Shown: positions 16,983-24,768 of the stretch, piece by piece
Layout of the letters: every line of letters starts with the position of its first letter
Numbering within the stretch: position 1 is the stretch's first letter
Assembly: GCF_039534165.1 (NCBI RefSeq)
Contig: NZ_BAAAUX010000007.1
Coordinates: 1 to 64,000, forward strand
Origin: Saccharopolyspora_D taberi
GTDB lineage: Bacteria; Actinomycetota; Actinomycetes; Mycobacteriales; Pseudonocardiaceae
Direction: 5' to 3'
DNA length: 64,000 nt
Notes under the pieces: generated by a model
Told to the model about the DNA's origin: nothing
Database searches by the model: none
Seen by the model: the letters and a program-made list of their open reading frames with translations, nothing else
Made by a program: the position numbers and the translations under genes

Positions 16983-18537
16983 CCCGCTCCCCCGCGTCCT
17001 GGGCGACGCGCTCCGGGCGCCGCAGCGTTCCCGCCGTGGCGACCGCGTTGAGCACGGCCCGCGCCTTGTTGATCGACTCCTGGTCCTCGGCGAGCGGGTC
17101 GGAGTCGGCCACGATGCCGCCGCCGGCCTGCACGTACGCCCGGCCGTCGCGGACCAGCGCGGTGCGGATCGCGATCGCGGTGTCGGCGTTGCCCGCGAAG
17201 TCCAGGTAGCCCACGACCCCGCCGTACTGGGCGCGGCGGGTCGGCTCCAGCTCCTCGATCAGCTCCAGCGCGCGCGGCTTCGGCGCGCCCGAGAGGGTGC
17301 CCGCCGGGAAGCACGCCGCGACCGCGTCGAAGGCGGTGCGGCCCTCGGCCAGCGTGCCGGTGACCGTGGAGACGATGTGCATGACGTGGCTGTAGCGCTC
17401 GATCCGGAAGAAGTCCACGACGTGCACCGAGCCCGCCTTGCAGACCCGGCCCAGGTCGTTGCGGCCGAGGTCGACCAGCATCAGGTGCTCGGCGCGCTCC
17501 TTGTCGTCGTTGATCAGCTCCTTCTCCAGCAGCGCGTCCTCGTCCTCGTCCTCGCCCCGCCAGCGGGTGCCCGCGATCGGGTGGGTGGTGGCCTGCCCGT
17601 CGCGAACGGTCACCAGCGACTCCGGGCTGGACCCGACGATGTCGAACGGGCCGCCGCCGTCGGGGTCCTCCAGCCGCAGCAGGTACATGTACGGGCTCGG
17701 GTTGGTGGTGCGCAGGACGCGGTAGATGTCGAGCGAGTCGGCGTCGGTGTCCATCTCGAACCGCTGCGAGACCACGACCTGGAACGCCTCGCCGTCGCGG
17801 ATGGCCTCCTTGGCCCGCTCCACCGCGGCGCAGTGCTCCTCGGGCGTGCGCCTGCGGGTGAACTCCGCGGACGGGCGGGAGAACACCGCCACCGTCGGTT
17901 CGGCGGGCAGGGCCAGCCGCTCGGTCATCTCGTCGAGCCTGCGGACCGCGTCGTCGTAGGCGGCGTCGACCCGCTCCGGGGAGTCGTCCCAGTTCACCGC
18001 GTTGGCGATCAGGGTGATGGTGCCCTCGTGGTGGTCCAGCGCGGCCAGGTCGGTGGCCAGCAGCATCACCAGCTCGGGGATCGCCAGGTCGTCCTCGGTG
18101 CTGTCGGGCAGCCGCTCCAGCCGCCGCACCGCGTCGTAGCCGATGTAGCCGACCAGGCCGCCGGTCAGCGGCGGCAGGCCCGGCAGCGGGTCGGTGTGCA
18201 GCAGCTTCACCGACTCGTTGAGCGCCTCCAGCGGGTCGCCGCCCTCGGGCAGGCCGACCGGCGGGGTGCCGGTCCAGCAGGCCCGGCCGTCCCGGACGGT
18301 GAGCGCGGCGGCGCTGCGCGCGCCCACGAAGGACCACCGGGACCAGGAACGGCCGTTCTCGGCCGATTCGAAGAGGAAGGTGCCGGGACGGTTGCCCGCC
18401 AGCTTCCGGTACACCCCGAGCGGGGTCTCGTCGTCCGCGAGCAGCCGGCGCACCACTGGGATCACCCGGTGGTCCGCCGCCAGTTCGCGGAACTCCGCAC
18501 GTCCTGGACTGATGTCGCCGATCTCACCGCCGGTCAT
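16960..18537 (-). CDS. trpE: Anthranilate synthase component I
   Basis: This 525-aa chorismate-using enzyme makes anthranilate with ammonia from a TrpG subunit that is not in this window. The start at 18537 (MTGGEIGD) fits the family N-terminus. The Trp feedback pocket is near residues 50-60 (GTFLFESAENG). Catalytic motifs include GSSPESLVTV, HPIAGTRWRGEDE, ELINDDKERAEHLMLVDLGR and FPAGTLSGAPK. The 79-bp divergent gap to a TetR gene must hold the promoter; no Trp-rich leader peptide is visible there, so classic attenuation is unlikely. Confidence 0.96.
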   Translation of the reverse strand: MTGGEIGDISPGRAEFRELAADHRVIPVVRRLLADDETPLGVYRKLAGNRPGTFLFESAENGRSWSRWSFVGARSAAALTVRDGRACWTGTPPVGLPEGGDPLEALNESVKLLHTDPLPGLPPLTGGLVGYIGYDAVRRLERLPDSTEDDLAIPELVMLLATDLAALDHHEGTITLIANAVNWDDSPERVDAAYDDAVRRLDEMTERLALPAEPTVAVFSRPSAEFTRRRTPEEHCAAVERAKEAIRDGEAFQVVVSQRFEMDTDADSLDIYRVLRTTNPSPYMYLLRLEDPDGGGPFDIVGSSPESLVTVRDGQATTHPIAGTRWRGEDEDEDALLEKELINDDKERAEHLMLVDLGRNDLGRVCKAGSVHVVDFFRIERYSHVMHIVSTVTGTLAEGRTAFDAVAACFPAGTLSGAPKPRALELIEELEPTRRAQYGGVVGYLDFAGNADTAIAIRTALVRDGRAYVQAGGGIVADSDPLAEDQESINKARAVLNAVATAGTLRRPERVAQDAGERVEHRAGI

Positions 18538-18616
18538 GAAGTCATTGTGCCCGGCCGCTCCCCGGCCCCGGCGGGCGGCTTTGCACCCCGGGGCGCCGGA
18601 CCGGGAGGATGACGAG

Positions 18617-19237
18617 GTGAGCAGTGGCATCGAGGACGCGCCGAAGCGACGCGGGCGGCGGCGCAGCGGCGAGGACACCCGGGCGGCGCTGGTCGCGGCG
18701 GCCCGCGAGGTGTTCACCGAGCACGGTTACAGCGGAGCGACCGTGCGGCGGATCGCGACCAGGGCCGGGGTCGACCCGGCGATGGTCAACCACTGGTTCG
18801 GCGGCAAGGAGGGCCTGTTCTCGGCGGCGGTGTCGATCCCGGTCAACCCGAGCGAGATCATCCCGAAGCTGATGGAGGGCGATCCGCAACACCTCGGCGA
18901 ACGCATGGTGCGCCAGTTCGTCACCGTGTGGGACGCCCAGGAGGGCGGCGCGTTCATGGCGCTGATGCGCGGCATCGCCACCCACGAGGAGTCGGTCCGG
19001 ATCCTGCGGGAGTTCATCACGTCGGTCGTGTTCGGCCGGATGATCAAGGAGCTGGGCATGAACCGGCCCGAGCTGCGGGCCGCGCTGTGCGGCACGCAGA
19101 TCGTGGGACTGGGGATGATGCGCTACGTCGTGCGGTTGGAGCCGCTGGCCTCCGCTGACCGGGAGACCGTGGTCGCCGCCGTGGCCCCGAACCTGCAGCG
19201 GTACCTGACCGGGGACCTCTCCGACGTTCCGGGGTGA
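18617..19237 (+). CDS. TetR family transcriptional regulator
   Basis: The protein has 206 aa from a GTG at 18617 preceded by GGGAGG. The N-terminal HTH is typical: LVAAAREVFTEHGYSGATVRRIATRAGVDPAMVNHWF in two pieces, about residues 25-62. The C-terminal part is a TetR ligand domain of the broad actinomycete type (cf. LREFITSVVFGRM). It is divergent from trpE, which could be a target, and convergent with hisI (one base between the stops). No ligand can be inferred. Confidence 0.9.
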   Translation: MSSGIEDAPKRRGRRRSGEDTRAALVAAAREVFTEHGYSGATVRRIATRAGVDPAMVNHWFGGKEGLFSAAVSIPVNPSEIIPKLMEGDPQHLGERMVRQFVTVWDAQEGGAFMALMRGIATHEESVRILREFITSVVFGRMIKELGMNRPELRAALCGTQIVGLGMMRYVVRLEPLASADRETVVAAVAPNLQRYLTGDLSDVPG

Positions 19238-19238
19238 G

Positions 19239-19589
19239 TCAGTCCTCGGTCCCCAGCAGCACGTCGGCGTCGAAGCAGGTGCGATCGCCGGTGTGGCAGG
19301 CCGCGCCGTCCTGGTCGACGACCAGCAGCACGGTGTCCCCGTCGCAGTCCAGGCGCACCTCGTGGACGTGCTGGACGTGCCCGGACGTCTCGCCCTTGAC
19401 CCAGTACCGCTGCCTGCTGCGGGAGTAGTACGTGCCCTTGCGGGTGGTCAGGGTCCGGTGCAGGGCCTCGTCGTCCATCCACGCCATCATCAGCACCTCG
19501 CCGCTGCCGCGCTGCTGCGCGACCGCCGCGACCAGGCCCTCGGCGTTGCGCTTGAGCCGGTCGGCGATCGCCGGGTCCAGGGCGCTCAT
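19239..19589 (-). CDS. hisI: Phosphoribosyl-AMP cyclohydrolase
   Basis: This 116-aa zinc enzyme opens the adenine ring of PR-AMP in histidine synthesis. The start at 19589 overlaps hisF by ATGA. Conserved features are VLMMAWMDDEAL, YYSRSRQRYWVKGETSG and the metal ligands CDGDTV and ACHTGDRTCF. It is the separate (non-fused) actinobacterial form; hisE is elsewhere. It is the last gene of the hisH-priA-hisF-hisI half of the split his operon. Confidence 0.96.
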   Translation of the reverse strand: MSALDPAIADRLKRNAEGLVAAVAQQRGSGEVLMMAWMDDEALHRTLTTRKGTYYSRSRQRYWVKGETSGHVQHVHEVRLDCDGDTVLLVVDQDGAACHTGDRTCFDADVLLGTED

Positions 19590-20359
19590 CGAACCGTGAT
19601 CCCTTCCGCGCGCAGGGCGTCCTTGACCTCGCCGATGCGCAGCTGTCCGAAGTGGAAGACGCTGGCCGCCAGCACCGCGTCCGCACCGGCGCGCACCGCG
19701 GGCGCGAAGTGCTCGACCGCGCCCGCGCCGCCGCTGGCGATCAGCGGCACGTCGACGGCCGCGCGCACCTTGCCGATCATCTCCAGGTCGAAGCCGGCCT
19801 TGGTGCCGTCGGCGTCCATCGAGTTCAGCAGGATCTCGCCGACGCCCAGCTCCTGACCGGTGGCCGCCCACTCCACCGCGCAGATGCCGGTCCCCCGGCG
19901 CCCGCCGTGGGTGGTGACCTCGTACCCCGACGCCGTCGGGCTGCCGCCCTCCGGCACCCGCCGGGCGTCGACCGACAGCACCACGCACTGCGCGCCGAAG
20001 CGCTGCGACGCCTCCCGCAGCAGCTCCGGGCGGGCGATCGCGGCGGTGTTGAGGCTGACCTTGTCCGCGCCCGCGCGCAGCAGCCGGTCGATGTCCTCGG
20101 GGCTGCGCACGCCGCCACCGACGGTCAGCGGGATGAACACCTGCTCCGCGGTCCGGCGCACCACGTCGAAGGTCGTCTCGCGGTTCGAAGAGGACGCCGT
20201 TACGTCCAGGAAGGTCAGTTCGTCAGCACCTTCGGCGTCGTAGACCTCGGCGAGCTCCACGGGATCACCGGCATCGACGAGGTTGGTGAAGTTGACGCCT
20301 TTGACGACCCGCCCCGCATCGACGTCCAGGCAGGGGATCACGCGCACCGCAACGGCCAT
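19586..20359 (-). CDS. hisF: Imidazole glycerol phosphate synthase cyclase subunit
   Basis: This 257-aa barrel takes ammonia from HisH and converts PRFAR to imidazole glycerol phosphate and AICAR. Catalytic Asp11 is in VIPCLDVDAGRVVKGVNF, and Asp near 130 is in VLSVDARR. Phosphate loops include VGGGVRSPEDI and ASGGAGAVEHF. It overlaps hisI and shares a 42-bp divergent gap with the PPOX gene. Unlike in many relatives, hisF is not directly next to priA: the divergent PPOX gene lies between, so hisFI may have its own promoter. Confidence 0.97.
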   Translation of the reverse strand: MAVAVRVIPCLDVDAGRVVKGVNFTNLVDAGDPVELAEVYDAEGADELTFLDVTASSSNRETTFDVVRRTAEQVFIPLTVGGGVRSPEDIDRLLRAGADKVSLNTAAIARPELLREASQRFGAQCVVLSVDARRVPEGGSPTASGYEVTTHGGRRGTGICAVEWAATGQELGVGEILLNSMDADGTKAGFDLEMIGKVRAAVDVPLIASGGAGAVEHFAPAVRAGADAVLAASVFHFGQLRIGEVKDALRAEGITVR

Positions 20360-20401
20360 ACCCCCAGGGTAGAGCGGCGCCGGGCCGATACGGTGACCGG
20401 T

Positions 20402-20782
20402 ATGGACAAGGTCACCCGGCTCCTCGCCGACTCCCGCTACCTGCTGCTGACCACCTTCCGCCGCAACGGCAGCCCGGTGTCGACCCCGGTCTGGGTCGTC
20501 GGCGACGGCAGCAGCCTCGCGGTGTGGACCGACGCCCGCTCGGGCAAGGTCAAGCGGATCCGGCGCGACGGCGCCGTGCAGCTCGCGCCCTGCGACGCGC
20601 TGGGCCGCCCGTTCGGCGACCCGGTCCGCGGCCGGGCACGAGTTCTGGACGCGTCCGAACTGGACCGGGTCCGCGGTCTGCTCAAGCGCAAGTACGGGCT
20701 CCGGGGCCGCGCCTACCTGGCCGCGAACCGCCTGCGCCGCAACGCTCCCGAGCTGGTCCCGGTGTCGATCACCGTCGGCTGA
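20402..20782 (+). CDS. PPOX-class flavin/F420-dependent oxidoreductase
   Basis: This 126-aa split-barrel protein begins LLADSRYLLLTTFRRNGSP and continues with PVWVV and VWTDARSGKVKRIRR, the usual pattern of F420- or FMN-binding pyridoxamine-oxidase-like proteins of actinobacteria. Such proteins reduce or bind diverse substrates, and the one here cannot be predicted. It lies on the plus strand inside the his cluster, divergent from hisF and convergent with priA. Confidence 0.85.
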   Translation: MDKVTRLLADSRYLLLTTFRRNGSPVSTPVWVVGDGSSLAVWTDARSGKVKRIRRDGAVQLAPCDALGRPFGDPVRGRARVLDASELDRVRGLLKRKYGLRGRAYLAANRLRRNAPELVPVSITVG

Positions 20783-20788
20783 CCGGCG

Positions 20789-21520
20789 TCAGCGCAGGGC
20801 GGCCAGCGCCTCTTCGAGGGTGAAGTTGCCCGCGTAGAGCGCCTTTCCGAGGATCGAGCCCTCCAGGCCGACCGGGGCCAGCCTGGACAGCTCCACCAGG
20901 TCGTCCACACTGGACACTCCGCCGGAGGCGATCACCGGGGCCCCGGTGCGGGAGCAGACCTCGCGCAGCAGCTCCACGTTCGGCCCCTGGAGGGTGCCGT
21001 CCTTGCTGACGTCGGTGACGACGTAGCGGCGGCAGCCCGCCTTCTCCAGCCGGTCCAGCACCTCCCACAGGTCGCCGCCGTCCTTGGTCCAGCCGCGCGC
21101 GGCCAGCCGGTGGCCCTGCTCGGTGATCCGGACGTCGAGGCCGACCGCGACCCGGTCGCCGTGCTCGGCGACCACGCGGTCGGTCCACTCCGGCCGCTCC
21201 AGCGCGGCGGTGCCCAGGTTGACCCGCTCGCAGCCGGTGGCCAGCGCGGCCTCCAGCGAGGCGTCGTCGCGGATGCCGCCGGACAACTCCACCCGCACGT
21301 CGAGCTTGCGCACCACGTCGGCCAGCAGCTCCTCGTTGGTGCCGCGGCCGAAGGCGCGGTCGAGGTCGACGAGATGGACCCACTCGGCTCCCGCGCGCTG
21401 CCAGGCCAGCGCGGCCTCCAGCGGATCCCCGTAGGAGGTCTCGGAACCGGCCTCGCCCTGGACCAGGCGGACCGCCTGGCCGTCGGCCACGTCAACAGCG
21501 GGAAGAAGAGTGAAGCTCAC
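20789..21520 (-). CDS. priA: Bifunctional ProFAR isomerase / phosphoribosylanthranilate isomerase
   Basis: This 243-aa HisA-like barrel has catalytic Asp in LLPAVDVADGQAVRL near residue 10 and a second in YVVTDVSKDGTLQGPN near 170. In actinobacteria this protein normally does both the HisA and TrpF steps, and no trpF is seen with the trp genes here; dual function is therefore inferred. It follows the 59-aa membrane protein gene by 41 bp and converges with the PPOX gene. Confidence 0.94.
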   Translation of the reverse strand: MSFTLLPAVDVADGQAVRLVQGEAGSETSYGDPLEAALAWQRAGAEWVHLVDLDRAFGRGTNEELLADVVRKLDVRVELSGGIRDDASLEAALATGCERVNLGTAALERPEWTDRVVAEHGDRVAVGLDVRITEQGHRLAARGWTKDGGDLWEVLDRLEKAGCRRYVVTDVSKDGTLQGPNVELLREVCSRTGAPVIASGGVSSVDDLVELSRLAPVGLEGSILGKALYAGNFTLEEALAALR

Positions 21521-21561
21521 GCCGCAACCCTACCGTCCCAGTCCGCGGAACCCGCTTCCCG

Positions 21562-21741
21562 TCAGCGCTTCCGGTCCGCGCGGACGGCGGCGACCATCGG
21601 CACGGCGAGCACCACGAGCACCGCCAGACCCACGACCCACAGCGGCACCCCGGCCTCGGCGAGGTAGGTCCCGGCGAGCCCGGCGACCATGCCGACGCTC
21701 AGCAGCAGCGCGATGGCCTTCACCGCCCCGTTCCTGCGCAC
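21562..21741 (-). CDS. Small two-helix membrane protein (59 aa) in the his operon
   Basis: A GTG at 21741, three bases after the hisH stop, opens a 59-aa frame starting MRRNGAVKAIALLL. Two hydrophobic segments are clear (about 8-28 and 34-52) with a short AEAGVPL turn and a basic C-terminus (RADRKR). Codon choice is GC-rich at third positions, like real genes here. GGGAGCC lies within the hisH end just upstream. It is probably co-translated with hisH. Function is unknown. Confidence 0.7.
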   Translation of the reverse strand: MRRNGAVKAIALLLSVGMVAGLAGTYLAEAGVPLWVVGLAVLVVLAVPMVAAVRADRKR

Positions 21742-21744
21742 GGC

Positions 21745-22374
21745 TCAGAGGCTCCCGAGCCAGTTGCGCAGCAGCCGGGCCCCGGCCTCCCCGGACTTCT
21801 CGGGGTGGAACTGGGTCGCCGACAGCGGCCCGTTCTCGACCGCGGCGACGAACGGCTCGCCGTGCTCGGCCCAGGTCACCAGCGGGGGCGCCACGGCCTC
21901 GGAGGCCGCCAGCTCCCACTTGCGCACGCCGAAGGAGTGCACGAAGTAGAACCGCGTGCCGGGCTCGATGCCGGCGAACAGCGTGCTGCCCTCGGGGGCC
22001 TGGACGGTGTTCCAGCCCATGTGCGGCAGCACGTCGGCCTCGATGCGCTCGACGACGCCGGGCCACTGGCCGCAGCCCTCGGTGGGCACCCCGTGCTCCA
22101 CGCCCCGGTCGAACAGCACCTGCATGCCGACGCAGATGCCCAGCACCGGGCGGTCCCCGGCCAGCCGGTGGTCGATGATCTTGTCGCCGCCCGCGGCCAG
22201 CAGGCCGTCCATGCAGGCGGCGAAGGCGCCGACGCCGGGAACCACCAGGCCGTCGGCCTCCATCGCGGCACGATGGTCGGCGGTCACCTCGACGTCGGCA
22301 CCGGCGCGCTGGAGCGCGCGCTCGGCGGAGCGGAGGTTGCCTGATCCGTAATCCAGTACGACGACTCGTGCCAC
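21745..22374 (-). CDS. hisH: Imidazole glycerol phosphate synthase glutaminase subunit
   Basis: This 209-aa class I amidotransferase supplies ammonia to HisF. The start is GTG 22374 (VARVVVLDYGSGNLRS). The oxyanion strand GVGAF, nucleophile LGICVGMQVLFD near residue 83, and the triad HPEKSG near the C-terminus are present. In relatives hisH directly follows hisB; here hisB lies 22 kb away at 44624, and the gene upstream is a transketolase subunit only 50 bp off. How hisH is now transcribed is an open question. Confidence 0.97.
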   Translation of the reverse strand: MARVVVLDYGSGNLRSAERALQRAGADVEVTADHRAAMEADGLVVPGVGAFAACMDGLLAAGGDKIIDHRLAGDRPVLGICVGMQVLFDRGVEHGVPTEGCGQWPGVVERIEADVLPHMGWNTVQAPEGSTLFAGIEPGTRFYFVHSFGVRKWELAASEAVAPPLVTWAEHGEPFVAAVENGPLSATQFHPEKSGEAGARLLRNWLGSL

Positions 22375-22424
22375 GCCGTTCAGGCTACCTGCGGCTGGTT
22401 CCCGCTCCCGCACCCAGGAACCGG

Positions 22425-23339
22425 TCACTCCCCCAGGAACCGGCGCACCGCGGAACCGATGCCGGTGGGCCCGAGCCCGTGCGCGGCCTCGTGCTCGTCG
22501 GCGGTGCCGTAGGCGCGCAGCTCGCGGTCCCGGCGCACGCCGAGGGAGAGCACGCGGTGCGGGACGTCGGCGAGCGCCTCCCCGATCACGTGCGCGGACG
22601 TGCCCGCGAGGTAGGGCTCGACCGCGACGACGTCGGCTTTCGCGATGCGCACGGCGTCCCGCAGCCCGGCCGCGTCGAAGGGCCGGACCGTCGCCGCGTA
22701 GAGCACGGTGACGTCGACCCCGGCGGTGGCGGCCAGCACCGGGCGCAGCATCGGGCCGACGGCCAGCACCACGCCGCGGGTGCCGGAGCGCACCCGGTGC
22801 CAGCCGGGTCCGGTCGCCAGCGGTTCGGCGTTGATCCGCTCGGACATCCGGAGGTAGACGAGGCCGTCCCCGGACAGCGCCGAGCGCAGCAGCGCGGCGA
22901 ACTCGTCCGGATGCCCCGGCACGTGCACGGTCCACTCCGGCAGCGTGTCGAACAGCGCGACGTCGCCCGGAGCCATGTGCGTGCGGCCCGCGCCCGGGTA
23001 GTCGTAGGAGGCGCCGGTGCTCACCGCGACGGCGCCGACGCCCTGGTGGTTGAAGTCGAGCTTGAGCTGCTCGAAGGGCCGCTCCACGAGGAACGGCGTG
23101 ATCGAGTGCACCACCGGCCGCAGCCCGGTCAGGGCCAGGCCGCCCGCGATGCCGATCATCGCCTGCTCCCGGATGCCGACGTTGATCACGCGGTGCGGGT
23201 GCCGCCGGGCGGCTTCGGCGAAGCGCTCGGCGGAGATCTCGGCGAGCACGACCGCCGGCCGGGGGTCGTCGTCGAGCGCGGCGGAGACGGTGCCGACGAA
23301 CGCCTCACGCATGGTCCGGGTATTCGCAATCGCGGACAT
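22425..23339 (-). CDS. Transketolase C-terminal (pyrimidine-binding) subunit
   Basis: This 304-aa protein is the second half of a split transketolase. INVGIREQAMIGIAGGLALTG holds the conserved Glu that activates thiamine diphosphate, and GASYDYPGAGRTHMAPGDVAL is the typical middle loop. With the protein encoded at 23445 it should form a complete TDP enzyme moving two-carbon units. Substrates of split transketolases are often specialised (for example in natural-product or sugar pathways). A short copy of the dispersed repeat lies between the two genes and ends about 25 bp before this start. Confidence 0.85.
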   Translation of the reverse strand: MSAIANTRTMREAFVGTVSAALDDDPRPAVVLAEISAERFAEAARRHPHRVINVGIREQAMIGIAGGLALTGLRPVVHSITPFLVERPFEQLKLDFNHQGVGAVAVSTGASYDYPGAGRTHMAPGDVALFDTLPEWTVHVPGHPDEFAALLRSALSGDGLVYLRMSERINAEPLATGPGWHRVRSGTRGVVLAVGPMLRPVLAATAGVDVTVLYAATVRPFDAAGLRDAVRIAKADVVAVEPYLAGTSAHVIGEALADVPHRVLSLGVRRDRELRAYGTADEHEAAHGLGPTGIGSAVRRFLGE

Positions 23340-23363
23340 TGAGTTTCTCCCTCGTGGGATTCC

Positions 23364-23424
23364 TTTGCGTGGCGGTGCCGGTTGCTCGGGTGGGCTAAGC
23401 GGCTGGCGCCGCTTGAAGACGATG
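23364..23424 (-). repeat. Structured dispersed repeat, short copy 4 (between transketolase genes)
   Basis: Read on the minus strand it begins ATCGTCTTCAAGCGGC, keeps the hairpin AAGCGGC-GCCA-GCCGCTT and the block TTAGCCCACC..CAACCGGCACCGCC, and then passes straight to ACGCAAA. The roughly 115-bp central palindrome of the other copies is absent, with the join exactly at the GCACCGCC that is duplicated in full copies 1 and 3. It lies in the 105-bp gap between two co-directional genes. Confidence 0.88.
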
Positions 23425-23444
23425 GCTGGGTTCAGCGACCAGGC

Positions 23445-24125
23445 TCAAACCCGGGCGATCACCGCGAGCGGCCGGTCGGGCCGGGTGTCGGCCAGAGCGC
23501 GGCGGAGTGCTTCGTGGTCTCGGCCGTCGACGGTGTGCTGCTCCCAGCCCTCGCGCGCGAAGCGCTCGCCGATGCCGCCCGGCCAGCCGTGGGTGGACGA
23601 GGCGTTGTCGACCACGACGGCGGTGAGCCGGTCGACCTCCAGCCGTCCCGCCACCGCGATCGCCTCGTGGTTGCTGCCCTCCTCCAGCTCGGCGTCGCCG
23701 ACCAGCACCACGACCCGCGGCCGGTTCCGGCCCTGCGCGCGCAGGCCCAGCGCGGTGCCGACGGCCAGCGGCAGCCCGTGCCCGAGCGAGCCGCTGCCGA
23801 TCTCCGCGCCGGGCACCAGGACCCGGTCCGGGTGGTGGCCCAGCGGCGAGTCGAACTCGGCGAAGCGGTGCAGCTCATCGGGGTCGACGAAGCCCTTGGC
23901 GGCCAGCACCGCGTAGTAGGCCATCGGCCCGTGCCCCTTCGACAGCAGGAACCGGTCGCGGTCCGGGTCGTCGAGCCGGTGCGGGTCGACGGCGAGGATC
24001 TGGTCGTAGAGCACCCACAGCACGTCGAGGGCGGAGGTCGCGGCGGCGTTGTGCTTCTCGTCGCCGGTCATCGCGGTCATCAGCGGGCCCAACCGCTCGT
24101 AACCCGCCGTTGGTGTCCTGGTCAT
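23445..24125 (-). CDS. Transketolase N-terminal (TDP-binding) subunit
   Basis: This 226-aa protein is the diphosphate-binding half of a split transketolase. FLLSKGHGPMAYYAVLAAKG and the TDP/Mg motif VGDAELEEGSNHEA (GDxELxEG..N) are intact, as is SLGHGLPLAVG. It is somewhat shorter than usual (about 270-330 aa) because the N-terminus lacks a helix or two. It is divergent from a SoxR-type regulator with 82 bp between, which suggests redox-responsive control of both transketolase genes. Confidence 0.85.
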   Translation of the reverse strand: MTRTPTAGYERLGPLMTAMTGDEKHNAAATSALDVLWVLYDQILAVDPHRLDDPDRDRFLLSKGHGPMAYYAVLAAKGFVDPDELHRFAEFDSPLGHHPDRVLVPGAEIGSGSLGHGLPLAVGTALGLRAQGRNRPRVVVLVGDAELEEGSNHEAIAVAGRLEVDRLTAVVVDNASSTHGWPGGIGERFAREGWEQHTVDGRDHEALRRALADTRPDRPLAVIARV

Positions 24126-24207
24126 GCGCCCAGCGTGAAACTTCGAGCACCCTGGAAGTCAAGGGCGGAACTTAGACCGGTTTGGAGGTTTCGCCTAGCC
24201 TGGTGAC

Positions 24208-24684
24208 GTGTCAAAACTTCCGCAGCTGCTCACGATCGGCGAAGTCTCCTACCGCAGCGGCGTCGCCCAGACCGCGTTGCGCTTCTACGAGCAGCGCAAC
24301 CTGATCACCTCGACCCGCACCTCCGGCAACCAGCGCCGCTACGAGCGGGCGGTGCTGCGCAGGCTGGCGTTCATCCGCGCGGCGCAGCGCGTGGGCATGA
24401 GCCTGGAGCAGATCTCCGACGCGCTGTCCACCCTGCCCACCGACCACGCGCCCACCAAGGCCGACTGGGCCCGGCTGTCCAAGAGCTGGCGCGACGAGCT
24501 CGACGCCCGCATCGAAGGTCTGCTCAAGCTCCGGGACAACCTCACCGGCTGCATCGGCTGCGGCTGCCTGTCGCTGCGGACCTGCTCGCTGAACAACCCG
24601 AACGACAAGGCGGCCGACCTGGTCGGCACCCGCCACTCGCTGCTCCAGCCCACCGCGGACTGCCGGCCCGGCGCCTGCAACTAG
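24208..24684 (+). CDS. soxR: SoxR-type redox-sensing MerR regulator
   Basis: The protein has 158 aa. The MerR HTH is at the N-terminus (LTIGEVSYRSGVAQTALRFYE), then a dimerisation helix, then the [2Fe-2S] cysteines in CIGCGCLSLRTC (Cys115, 118, 120, 126), an exact C-x2-C-x-C-x5-C SoxR pattern. In actinomycetes SoxR usually answers redox-active metabolites. The start is the GTG at 24208. The 82-bp gap to the divergent transketolase gene should contain its operator, but I see no good CCTCAAG..CTTGAGG dyad. Confidence 0.92.
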   Translation: MSKLPQLLTIGEVSYRSGVAQTALRFYEQRNLITSTRTSGNQRRYERAVLRRLAFIRAAQRVGMSLEQISDALSTLPTDHAPTKADWARLSKSWRDELDARIEGLLKLRDNLTGCIGCGCLSLRTCSLNNPNDKAADLVGTRHSLLQPTADCRPGACN

Positions 24685-24768
24685 CGCCGGAAATTCACCA
24701 GAACGACCCAGTGCGCGTTGCCTTCTGACGAATACGCTGTCTGATCATCCCGGCCCCGGGGAGGCGAC

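Noticed and set aside
18538..18616. Trp leader peptide and attenuator before trpE
   Set aside because: The 79-bp gap has no short frame with Trp codons and no paired terminator/antiterminator stems that I could see.
24126..24207. Classical SoxR box between soxR and the transketolase gene
   Set aside because: I looked for a CCTCAAG..CTTGAGG dyad; only weak partial matches are present, so no site is claimed.
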